A stretch of DNA of 5,145 nt from Prevotellaceae bacterium (GTDB lineage: Bacteria > Bacteroidota > Bacteroidia > Bacteroidales > UBA932): assembly GCA_031289995.1 (NCBI GenBank), contig JAITOI010000247.1:1-5145 (forward strand). The letters are read 5' to 3'. Of this stretch, positions 1-5,145 are shown one piece after another (the stretch's first letter is position 1; every line of letters begins with the position of its first letter). The notes under the pieces were generated by a model. It saw only the letters and a list, made by a program, of their open reading frames with translations, did no database searches and was not told where the DNA came from. A program made the translations under genes and the position numbers.

Positions 1-339
1 CCGCGCCGCGCTGCCGCTACCCTCGGCATCGCCAACCTGTTTGCCGCGATGTTTGACAAAAACAAGGAAATCGACACCCTCTACAACGAGCGCCTGAGCG
101 AGCAGGCCGAGCAGTCGCCAGCGGCAAGCAAAATCAAGGACGACGTGGTGAAAGCCTACGAACTTTTTTGCACCGCCGTGCAGCAGGACATCAACCTCAA
201 CCCCACCGAAGAGCTGACCGCCCTCTTCAGCAACATGGAGCGCCTGCGCACGCTCTACGCCGCCTCGAACCGCAAGCCCACGGCCAAAAAAGCTGATGAA
301 AAAGCCGACGAAAAAGCCGACGAAAGCGGTGAGCAATGA
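1..339 (+). CDS. C-terminal part of a DUF6261-like helical protein (5' end outside window)
   Basis: The frame is open from the first base to TGA at 337-339, giving 112 residues. The 16 residues before the first Met (codon at 49) read like continuing protein (RRAAATLGIANLFAAM), so I treat the gene as truncated by the window edge rather than starting at 49. The body is predicted helical and charged. The pattern LGIANLF...FDKNKEIDTLYNERLSEQ followed by a KAYELFCTAV helix and an ALFSNMERLRTLY helix resembles, from memory, the C-terminal half of DUF6261 proteins of Bacteroidota, whose function is unknown. The tail is low-complexity and Lys/Asp/Glu/Ala-rich, with three KADE units. There is no signal peptide or membrane segment in the visible part. 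The stop codon is also the first TGA of the heptamer element that follows. The family assignment is tentative; that it is a real coding end is more certain. Confidence 0.6.
   Translation, partial: PRRAAATLGIANLFAAMFDKNKEIDTLYNERLSEQAEQSPAASKIKDDVVKAYELFCTAVQQDINLNPTEELTALFSNMERLRTLYAASNRKPTAKKADEKADEKADESGEQ
289..324 (+). repeat. 12-bp in-frame tandem repeat encoding KADE x3
   Basis: Three consecutive 12-base units follow AAAGCCGACGAA. The second and third are identical, and the first differs at two third-codon positions (GCT GAT). They encode KADE-KADE-KADE at the C-terminus of the first gene. Unit length is a multiple of three, so gain or loss of copies would lengthen or shorten the charged tail without a frameshift. 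The near-identity at the DNA level suggests recent slippage expansion. Confidence 0.85.
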
Positions 340-424
340 AGAACGAAAAATGAGGAATGAAGAATGAAGAATTTACTGCAAATTCTTCATTTTTCATTGC
401 CCGCTATTCACTATTCACTATTCA
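337..424. repeat. Heptamer-repeat element with inverted halves (TGAAGAA-type / CTATTCA-type)
   Basis: The whole spacer between the first two genes is organised in 7-base steps. The left half has five units: TGAAGAA, CGAAAAA, TGAGGAA, TGAAGAA, TGAAGAA (337-371). An 11-base centre (372-382) follows. The right half has TTCTTCA, TTTTTCA, a degenerate TTGCCCG, then three identical CTATTCA units (383-424). Read on the opposite strand, the right-half units are TGAAGAA, TGAAAAA and TGAATAG, so both halves use one TGAANAN theme in opposite orientation. The element begins at the stop codon of the upstream gene and ends 6 bases before the next ATG. Similar AT-rich heptamer arrays occur between genes in some Bacteroidota and cyanobacteria, as I recall; their function is not known to me. 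Confidence 0.9.
356..398. repeat. 19-bp inverted repeat (strong hairpin) in the centre of the heptamer element
   Basis: Bases 356-374 pair with 380-398 around the 5-base loop ACTGC. The inner 12 bp (AATGAAGAATTT with AAATTCTTCATT) are perfect; the outer 7 bp pair with one G-U wobble at 362/392. The stem is AT-rich. It could form in RNA read through from the upstream gene and might protect or define that transcript's 3' end. It lacks a GC-rich stem followed by a U-run, so I do not call it an intrinsic terminator. Confidence 0.85.
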
Positions 425-430
425 AAAAAG

Positions 431-1831
431 ATGGTAAAGAAGAAAAAAAAGCTCTCGTTTTCCGAGCAGCAAAAGCAGCAGCAGCTGAAGCAGGCGCAGT
501 ACAAAAACCTCTTCGTGGAGAAGCTGCGTGCGGTCTGCGCGGCCATTGGCGACCCCAAGCTCTTCGACCTCATTCCCGCGTCGGAGCTGATATGCCTCTA
601 CTACATGCGCGGCGCACCGCTGAAAATCAAAGTCGCCACCGGCGCAAGAATCCAGAAGCGCCTCATTGAGGTGATGGAGGCCTCGATAAAAAAGGTGGTC
701 AACGAAACCCAAATCGAAATGATGCCCGACAGCGGACGCACGATTTCCCTGACCGACTACTTCCTCGCCGGAAGTGCCCTCGACGCCATCCTGCACATGG
801 ACGTGTGCGCCATCAAAGAGCGGGAGCGATTTGACAAGTTTGCGGAGCACAGCCAAGACCACCTCGATTTTTACGTCAAAACGGTGCGCACCGTCTGCGA
901 AAGCGTGTGCAACATGTACGACAACATCGCCCTAAGCAGCAGCCTCTACGCCTTCAATTTTGACATCTCCACGCAGAGCAACCAGGTGGACAAAATAAAA
1001 GCCGCAGGCCGCTTCAAATCTACGCTCAAAGACATGCTCATGGGGAAGCACATGTATGCCGACATCGACATGCGCCTGCACCCCGAAGTCGGCATCTTCA
1101 CCATGCCGCTCGACGTAAAGCAGGTGCGGGTCGACGGCGAAATCCGCTCGGCCATGAAGCTCGGCTCGGTCTTCTACCCAGAGCCTAAAGAGCCGGACGA
1201 AGAGGGCGAGGATGCCGTGCCAACGCTCCGTAACCTCGCCATACCCTCGAGCGTGCTTGGCGCCGACGAAGCTTTTGCCGACCGACCGCTGCCCGTTTAC
1301 ATCCAGCAGCACGCCCTCCACCGCCTCATGGAGCGCACCGGATGCAAGGTGCCCAGCCGCGCCATCCGCTACCTCAACCAGTCCATCGAAAACCCTGTGG
1401 TGGTAAGGTTTGCCAACGCCAAATTTTTTATCAACTACCGCATCGAAGAGCACAAAGTCGGCTACCTGCTCTGCGAAAAAATAAGCAACTTTGTCCTCAT
1501 CCGAACCTTCCTTTTCCTCACCAATTCCGGCTCGCCCGAAGGCGACAAGCTCGCCGCCATCACCAGCCTGCAAAAGGACGACTGCGAGTATCTGGCCATC
1601 AACAACCTGCGCTCCTTCCTCAGCTCCGACATTCTGGACAACGAAACCCTCTGCAAAATCTTCCAGAAGGCCGGCTGCCAGCCGCTCCTGGACTTGTGCC
1701 AGAAGGTGAAGGAAGACGACTTGTTGAAGACGCTGTTCGGCATCGAGGAGCACAGAAACTCCATCTCCGACCTCATGACCGAATACCTCAACCCCCATGC
1801 CGACAACGACGAATACGTGGTTGGCGAGTGA
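431..1831 (+). CDS. Uncharacterised 466-aa cytoplasmic protein
   Basis: I do not recognise this protein. ATG 431 is the first ATG in a frame that is open back to a stop at 365; the next in-frame Met is about residue 59, so 431 is the best start. No Shine-Dalgarno is visible. It begins with a Lys/Gln-rich segment (MVKKKKK, then QQKQQQLKQAQ), continues with a mostly helical region to about residue 210, and has an acidic linker (EPKEPDEEGEDA, about 251-262). From about 286 to 370 comes a compact segment with IQQHALHRLMERTG (291-304) followed by alternating hydrophobic strands ending at LFLTNSGSPEG. The C-terminal 95 residues are helical and acidic at the end. There are eleven cysteines, but no clear zinc-binding spacing, signal peptide or membrane helix. 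The HALxRLxER helix plus strands recalls DUF4258/BrnT-like folds; this is inference only. Its stop lies 5 bases before murB, suggesting co-transcription. Confidence 0.85.
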   Translation: MVKKKKKLSFSEQQKQQQLKQAQYKNLFVEKLRAVCAAIGDPKLFDLIPASELICLYYMRGAPLKIKVATGARIQKRLIEVMEASIKKVVNETQIEMMPDSGRTISLTDYFLAGSALDAILHMDVCAIKERERFDKFAEHSQDHLDFYVKTVRTVCESVCNMYDNIALSSSLYAFNFDISTQSNQVDKIKAAGRFKSTLKDMLMGKHMYADIDMRLHPEVGIFTMPLDVKQVRVDGEIRSAMKLGSVFYPEPKEPDEEGEDAVPTLRNLAIPSSVLGADEAFADRPLPVYIQQHALHRLMERTGCKVPSRAIRYLNQSIENPVVVRFANAKFFINYRIEEHKVGYLLCEKISNFVLIRTFLFLTNSGSPEGDKLAAITSLQKDDCEYLAINNLRSFLSSDILDNETLCKIFQKAGCQPLLDLCQKVKEDDLLKTLFGIEEHRNSISDLMTEYLNPHADNDEYVVGE

Positions 1832-1836
1832 CTAAA

Positions 1837-2835
1837 ATGCAGCACAACGTTCCCATCAGCAACACCTTCAACTTCGCCGTCTTCGCCCGCAGCTTCGTTG
1901 CCGCCAGCACGCCTCAGGAGCTGCTGGCGCTGGCCAACGACGCGGACTTTGCGGGGCAACGCCGCCTCGTTGTTGGCGGCGGAAGCAACCTACTTTTTTT
2001 GCGCGACTTCGACGGCTGCGTCGTGCATCCAACGATGCCGAACATCGAGCTGCTGCGCGAAACTGGACGCAGCGTGTGGCTGCGCGTAGGCGCTGGCGTG
2101 CTCTGGGACGAGCTCGTGCAGCACAGCGTGAGCAGCGGCTGGGGAGGCCTCGAAAACCTGTCGCTCATCCCCGGCTGCGTAGGCGCGGCGCCCGTGCAAA
2201 ATGTTGGTGCGTACGGCGCCGAAGCCAAAGACTGCATCGCCGAGGTGGAGTACGTCGACTTCGCCGACTTCACCCTCAAAGCCTTGCCCCGCGAGGGATG
2301 CGGCTTCGGCTACCGCAGCAGCATCTTCAAGCGCGAGCTGAAAAACCGCGCCTGCATCACGCACGTAACCTTTTGCCTGAGCTGCACTCCGCAGCTCAAC
2401 ACCAGCTATGGCCAGCTCGGCGAGCTGGTCGAAAGCCTTGGCGGGTTGAGCCTGCGCAACCTCCGCGAGGCCATTGTGCGCACCCGCCGCAGCAAGCTTC
2501 CCGACCCCGCCGAGCTGGGCAATGCGGGCAGCTTTTTCAAAAATCCGGTGGTGCAAAAATCGCTCGCCGACACGCTGCAGTCCGCCCACCCCAACATGCC
2601 CAGCTATGCCGCCGAGGGGGGCGTAAAAATTCCTGCCGCCTGGCTCATCGAGCAGGCGGGATTCAAGGGAGCGCGGCGCGGAAGCGCAGGCGTGCACGCC
2701 GTGCAGCCCTTGGTGTTGCTCAATCTGGGAGGGAGTAGCGGAGCTGAAGTGCTGGCGCTGGCGCACGAAATTTGCGACGCGGTGCGAAGCAAATTCGGCA
2801 TCACGCTCGACATGGAGGTCAACGTGGTGGAGTGA
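1837..2835 (+). CDS. murB: UDP-N-acetylenolpyruvoylglucosamine reductase (MurB, type I)
   Basis: MurB is a cytoplasmic FAD enzyme that uses NADPH to reduce UDP-GlcNAc-enolpyruvate to UDP-MurNAc, the second committed step of peptidoglycan precursor synthesis. The 332 residues carry the family landmarks in order: VVGGGSNLL (45-53, FAD pyrophosphate loop), ENLSLIPGCVGAAPVQNVGA (106-125), YRSSIFK (159-165; Y159/R160 match E. coli Y158/R159), GNAGSFFKNP (228-237; S232 matches the catalytic Ser229), KIPAAWLIEQAGFKG (264-278) and a C-terminal DMEVNVV whose E327 matches Glu325. Presence of the YRSSIFK segment makes it type I. Length is normal for the family. The frame is open far upstream, but that part is antisense-like shadow of the preceding gene; ATG 1837, 5 bases after that gene's stop, gives the expected N-terminus. 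No Shine-Dalgarno is seen. It is probably translated from the same mRNA as the 466-aa protein. Confidence 0.96.
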   Translation: MQHNVPISNTFNFAVFARSFVAASTPQELLALANDADFAGQRRLVVGGGSNLLFLRDFDGCVVHPTMPNIELLRETGRSVWLRVGAGVLWDELVQHSVSSGWGGLENLSLIPGCVGAAPVQNVGAYGAEAKDCIAEVEYVDFADFTLKALPREGCGFGYRSSIFKRELKNRACITHVTFCLSCTPQLNTSYGQLGELVESLGGLSLRNLREAIVRTRRSKLPDPAELGNAGSFFKNPVVQKSLADTLQSAHPNMPSYAAEGGVKIPAAWLIEQAGFKGARRGSAGVHAVQPLVLLNLGGSSGAEVLALAHEICDAVRSKFGITLDMEVNVVE

Positions 2836-2842
2836 TTTGTGA

Positions 2843-4090
2843 TTACTGCGAGCTAACCCAGGTTACGTTCACCAGACGGTCGTGCCGGTCCAGCGGCGAG
2901 CGGTAGAAAACAAAAACGCCGTACACATTTTCGGCCTCGCTCGAGCAGGCATCAAACCTGCCGAAGTCAAGCCTGCCGTCCTCATCCACGTACACGTACC
3001 GGTAGTTGTAGTAGCCCTGCTTCACGCGCATTGTCAGCTCGTAGGCCGCGCGGCTGCTGCTGTACAGCATGGCGCAATCGTTGCTCAGCTCCCACCCCGA
3101 CAGCTCGCCAAAAACGTACACCTGCCCCCGCAGCGGCTGCTCCATGCGCAGCGACAGGAACACGTCCACGTAGTCGCTCTGCGTGTCGCTGTAGTCCTTG
3201 TATCGCTCGTTGCGCACCACGTAGCGGCCGTTGATGTCGTGCTCGTAGGTGTACTGCTTAAAGGGCAAATCCTCCTCCATCAGCACGCGGTAAGCGTTGT
3301 CGATGTTGGCAATTTCGCGCACGCGGATTTTGTAGTATTCGAGGCTCGATATGTCGAAAAAGCGGTACTCGCTGCCGCTTGGGTAAATGTTGCGGTCGTT
3401 GCGCGAGTAGTCCACCACACCGCTGCGAACAAAGGCTGGCTCTGGGTTGGGCAGCTGCGCGTAGCGAAAGCCGTTTTGCTCCACGCGCAGCTTCAGCTCG
3501 CTGTACGGCCTGCTGATGCTCGTCGACGGATGCTCCACCTTCAGCTCGAGCTGCTGCGTGCACGCGGGGTTGCCCGCCAGCGGCAGCTTGCGCACGCTGG
3601 CCTGCGCGCTGATGGAGCTGCGCTCAACCACCCAAAAACTTTTTTGCAGCAGCACCTCGCCGGGCTTGTCGTCGTCAAAAATCTTGAGCAGGTAGCAGCC
3701 CGATTTTTTGATTTGCATTTGCTCGTTGGGGATGGCCAGCGTGTAGTGCTGGTAAGGCGTGAGCGTGCCGAACGAGCTCTCGCGTTGGCTGATGTTGGTG
3801 GTTTGGAAGCCGTCGATGTAGTCCGAAAAAAAGAGGCTACTCTCGCTCCAATCCGCATCGCAGAGCACGATGGAGTACGAGAAGAAGCGCAGCTCATCGT
3901 TCAGGTCATCGAACGCCAGCTGCAGCTGCTCGTTCGAGCCGAGCACAACGACCGGGTCGGTGAGCTCGCTGTTGAGCTTGCGCAGCTGCACCGTTTTGAT
4001 GCGGCTATCGAAGCACGCATCGGCGCCCTTGCGCAGCTGTGCTGTCGCAATGGCGGGCGCAAGAAGGGCGAGGGCAAGGAGGTATCTCAT
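2843..4090 (-). CDS. Type IX secretion system plug protein (DUF5103 family)
   Basis: The 415-residue product starts with a classic signal peptide (MRYLLALALLAPAIATA, cleavage probably before Gln18), so it is exported to the periplasm. Family hallmarks follow: IKTVQL (31-36), LGSNEQLQLAFDDL (50-63), YSIVLCDADW (72-81), YIDGF (91-95), HYTLAIPNEQ (115-124), IKKSGCYLLKIF (127-138), NDRNIYPSGSEYRFFD (231-246), and the C-terminal pieces GQVYVFGELSGWEL (322-335), GYYNYRYVYVD (359-369) and VYGVFVFYRSPLDRHDRLV (389-407). The C-terminal region resembles an Ig-like/E-set beta fold. In Flavobacterium johnsoniae the homologue was found bound to the SprA translocon, closing the periplasmic end of its pore when no substrate is being moved. 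The usual SGNY of the family reads SGCY here (Cys132). It has its own promoter and faces murB with a 7-base gap. The rest of the secretion machinery is not in this window. Confidence 0.93.
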   Translation of the reverse strand: MRYLLALALLAPAIATAQLRKGADACFDSRIKTVQLRKLNSELTDPVVVLGSNEQLQLAFDDLNDELRFFSYSIVLCDADWSESSLFFSDYIDGFQTTNISQRESSFGTLTPYQHYTLAIPNEQMQIKKSGCYLLKIFDDDKPGEVLLQKSFWVVERSSISAQASVRKLPLAGNPACTQQLELKVEHPSTSISRPYSELKLRVEQNGFRYAQLPNPEPAFVRSGVVDYSRNDRNIYPSGSEYRFFDISSLEYYKIRVREIANIDNAYRVLMEEDLPFKQYTYEHDINGRYVVRNERYKDYSDTQSDYVDVFLSLRMEQPLRGQVYVFGELSGWELSNDCAMLYSSSRAAYELTMRVKQGYYNYRYVYVDEDGRLDFGRFDACSSEAENVYGVFVFYRSPLDRHDRLVNVTWVSSQ

Positions 4091-4106
4091 GGTGAAAAAT
4101 AAAAGT

Positions 4107-4138
4107 CAAAGGTAGAAAACATTTCTTTGCTTCGCAAA
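4107..4138 (-). promoter_or_regulatory. Bacteroidota-type promoter of the plug gene (TTTG-N20-TACCTTTG)
   Basis: On the minus strand, TTTG (4138-4135) is followed by exactly 20 bases and then TACCTTTG (4114-4107), a perfect fit to the Bacteroidota -33 TTTG / -7 TAnnTTTG consensus. Transcription would start around 4101-4104, leaving a leader of only about 10-14 bases before ATG 4090, which is AT-rich (TTTTATTTTTC) without a Shine-Dalgarno. Confidence 0.8.
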
Positions 4139-4139
4139 G
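4125..4139. repeat. Short inverted repeat CTTTGC-TTC-GCAAAG
   Basis: Six-base perfect arms flank a 3-base centre. The right arm contains the -33 TTTG of the minus-strand plug promoter, so a protein bound here would occlude that promoter. This could be an operator or simply chance; nothing identifies a regulator. Confidence 0.4.
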
Positions 4140-4169
4140 GTGGCCGAGCTATGCTAAATCTTTTTTCCC

Positions 4170-4177
4170 TACCTTTG
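4170..4177 (+). promoter_or_regulatory. Bacteroidota -7 element (TACCTTTG) for truB
   Basis: TACCTTTG is a perfect match to TAnnTTTG and lies 30 bases before the truB ATG; the start site would fall around 4181-4184, giving a leader of about 25 bases. I find no TTTG at the expected -33 position (around 4146-4149), so recognition may rely on the -7 box. It probably also drives queA. Confidence 0.7.
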
Positions 4178-4207
4178 CCGCCATAAAAAAATCATCAGCA
4201 CGCTGCT

Positions 4208-4879
4208 ATGCCCTTCAACACCATCATCCCCCTTGATAAACCATACGGCTGGTCGTCGTTCGATGCGATACGCTATGCGCAGCGCGAGATTCAGCGTGCC
4301 ACAGGCGAACGGAAGTTCAAGATTGGACACGCGGGCACGCTCGACCCGCTGGCCACCGGCCTGCTGCTGGTCTGCGTGGGTCAGGCCACCAAGCAAGCTG
4401 AGCAGCTGCAGGCCGAGCCGAAGGAATACCTGGCCAACATTTGCCTTGGCGCCACCACGCCGTCGTTCGATTTGGAAACCGAGCTCGTCCCGCAGGCCAG
4501 CTACAGCCATGTTTCGCGGGCATCGCTGGAGGCTCAGCTGTCGCAAATGCTGGGCGAGCAGCTGCAAATGCCACCGCAGTTTTCGGCCAAGCAGGTGGAC
4601 GGGCAACGCGCCTACGCCTTAGCCCGCAAGGGGGTGGAGGTGCACGTTAAGCCCAACGCCATCGCCATCTACAGCCTCGACGTGGTACGGTTTGCGCCGC
4701 CGCACGTAGACCTGCTCGTGCGCTGCAGCAAGGGCACGTACATCCGCTCGCTGGCGCATAGCTTGGGGCAGGCGCTGGGCTGTGGCGCCTACCTATGCGG
4801 GCTTCGTCGCACCGCTAATGGGGGGTATCGAATCGAAAAAAGTGTTACGCCAGACGGTATATCTAAAGTTTTTTGTTAA
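4208..4879 (+). CDS. truB: tRNA pseudouridine(55) synthase (TruB), short form without PUA domain
   Basis: TruB isomerises uridine 55 in the T-loop of tRNAs to pseudouridine in the cytoplasm. The 223 residues show DKPYGWSSFDAI (10-21), the catalytic motif KIGHAGTLDPLATGLL (38-53) with nucleophile Asp46 (E. coli Asp48), PKEY (71-74, base-stacking Tyr), PPQFSAKQVDGQRAYALAR (122-140) and CSKGTYIRSLAHSLG (173-187). E. coli TruB is 314 residues with a C-terminal PUA RNA-binding domain; this protein stops just after the catalytic domain (LRRTANGGYRIEKSVTPDG), as is common in Bacteroidota, so it is not a truncation. ATG 4208 gives the standard N-terminus. It sits 30 bases after a TACCTTTG promoter box, divergent from the plug gene and 78 bases upstream of queA, also a tRNA-modification gene; the two are probably one operon. 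Confidence 0.96.
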   Translation: MPFNTIIPLDKPYGWSSFDAIRYAQREIQRATGERKFKIGHAGTLDPLATGLLLVCVGQATKQAEQLQAEPKEYLANICLGATTPSFDLETELVPQASYSHVSRASLEAQLSQMLGEQLQMPPQFSAKQVDGQRAYALARKGVEVHVKPNAIAIYSLDVVRFAPPHVDLLVRCSKGTYIRSLAHSLGQALGCGAYLCGLRRTANGGYRIEKSVTPDGISKVFC

Positions 4880-4920
4880 AAGATGAAACAAAATAGAAGT
4901 TACTGCGTATAATGTATGTT

Positions 4921-4934
4921 TTATTGGGCAATAA
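4921..4934. repeat. Near-palindrome TTATTG-GG-CAATAA in the truB-queA spacer
   Basis: Six-base perfect arms surround a GG centre, 23 bases before the queA start. The 78-base spacer (4880-4957) is AT-rich and otherwise holds only a weak promoter-like TATGTTTT (4915-4922, one mismatch to TAnnTTTG). The palindrome could be a protein-binding site or a small hairpin, or may have no role. Confidence 0.35.
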
Positions 4935-4957
4935 CAAATTAAAATGCACACAAAATC

Positions 4958-5145
4958 ATGAAACTCTCGCAGTATAAATTCGAGGTCTCTCCCGACCTTG
5001 TGGCCAAGTTTCCCGCTCCCAACCGCGACGAATCGCGCTTGCTGGTGGTGCACAAGAGCACCGGCAAAGTTGAGCACAAAATTTTTAAGGATGTCCTCGG
5101 CTACTTCAACGAGGGCGACGCGCTGGTGCTCAACAACACCAAGGT
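4958..5145 (+). CDS. queA: S-adenosylmethionine:tRNA ribosyltransferase-isomerase (QueA), N-terminal 62 codons
   Basis: The gene runs off the right edge. The visible 62 residues begin MKLSQYKFEVSPDLVAKFP, continue with the PxxxRDESRLLVVHKSTGKVEHKIFKD-type stretch, and reach GDALVLNNTKV, all matching the start of QueA (E. coli-like DASRLLVLD...GDLLVLNDTRV). QueA transfers and rearranges the ribose of S-adenosylmethionine onto preQ1-modified guanine 34 of GUN-anticodon tRNAs, giving epoxyqueuosine, the penultimate queuosine step. ATG 4958 gives the family N-terminus; no Shine-Dalgarno precedes it. A five-codon mini-ORF (4944-4961) ends in TGA overlapping the queA ATG. It lies downstream of truB in the same direction, a common Bacteroidota arrangement. 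Confidence 0.95.
   Translation, partial: MKLSQYKFEVSPDLVAKFPAPNRDESRLLVVHKSTGKVEHKIFKDVLGYFNEGDALVLNNTK

Noticed and set aside
356..398. Intrinsic terminator call for the hairpin
   Set aside because: The stem is AT-rich and is followed by GCCCGC rather than a T-run; it is better described as part of the inverted heptamer repeat.
932..1798. 288-codon minus-strand open frame within the 466-aa gene
   Set aside because: It is rich in Val/Gly/Ala/Glu, shows no recognisable motif, and would run antisense through a gene with normal protein composition; high GC at third codon positions explains it.
1342..1836. Upstream in-frame extension of murB to an ATG at 1342
   Set aside because: The extension is Arg/Pro/Gln-rich and overlaps the 466-aa gene in another frame; MurB family N-termini fit a start at 1837.
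1990..2766. 258-codon minus-strand open frame within murB
   Set aside because: It is a shadow of the well-supported murB; no motifs of its own.
2854..2865. TAACC-CA-GGTTA symmetry at the end of the plug gene as a terminator
   Set aside because: The loop would be only 2 bases, the stem is short, there is no T-run, and it lies in the last codons of the gene.
2882..4102. Long plus-strand open frame (406 codons) opposite the plug gene
   Set aside because: Composition is Val/Ala/His/Gln-rich as expected from the antisense of a GC-rich gene; the minus strand has a signal peptide, clear family motifs and a matching promoter.
4908..4913. TATAAT sequence as a sigma-70 -10 box before queA
   Set aside because: Bacteroidota primary sigma factor uses TAnnTTTG, and no partner -35 box is seen; AT-rich spacers contain such hexamers by chance.
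4880..4957. preQ1 riboswitch upstream of queA
   Set aside because: No preQ1-type stem with an A-rich tail pairing back to the loop could be drawn; the only symmetry is the short palindrome at 4921-4934.

Overview
The window looks like chromosomal DNA from a GC-rich member of the Bacteroidota. Four things point there: a type IX secretion 'plug' (DUF5103-type) gene, a short TruB without a C-terminal PUA domain followed by queA, two perfect copies of the Bacteroidota -7 promoter element TAnnTTTG, and no Shine-Dalgarno sequences before the start codons. All genes run close together and no stretch over 120 bases lacks a gene.

Layout, left to right. (1) Positions 1-339 hold the 3' end of a gene, probably a DUF6261-like helical protein, ending in a KADE tandem repeat. 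(2) Positions 337-424 hold a striking intergenic element built from heptamers. TGAAGAA-type units on the left face their reverse complements on the right, giving a near-perfect 19-bp stem. (3) Positions 431-1831 encode a 466-aa cytoplasmic protein that I do not recognise. It is followed after 5 bases by (4) murB (1837-2835), the UDP-N-acetylenolpyruvoylglucosamine reductase of peptidoglycan synthesis; these two are probably co-transcribed. (5) Facing murB and ending 7 bases from it is the minus-strand type IX secretion plug gene (2843-4090). (6) A 117-base divergent promoter region (4091-4207) drives the plug gene leftward and truB rightward; each direction has its own TACCTTTG box. (7) truB (4208-4879), tRNA pseudouridine-55 synthase, precedes (8) the first 62 codons of queA (4958-5145, cut by the window edge), an enzyme of queuosine biosynthesis. 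These two form a tRNA-modification pair.

Most of the window is ordinary housekeeping content. The parts that known families do not explain are the heptamer element, whose TGA-phased units place stop codons in all three frames from both sides, and the 466-aa protein, which carries an internal HALxRLxER segment reminiscent of DUF4258/BrnT-like small nuclease-toxin folds. I see no mobile element, CRISPR array, tRNA or rRNA.
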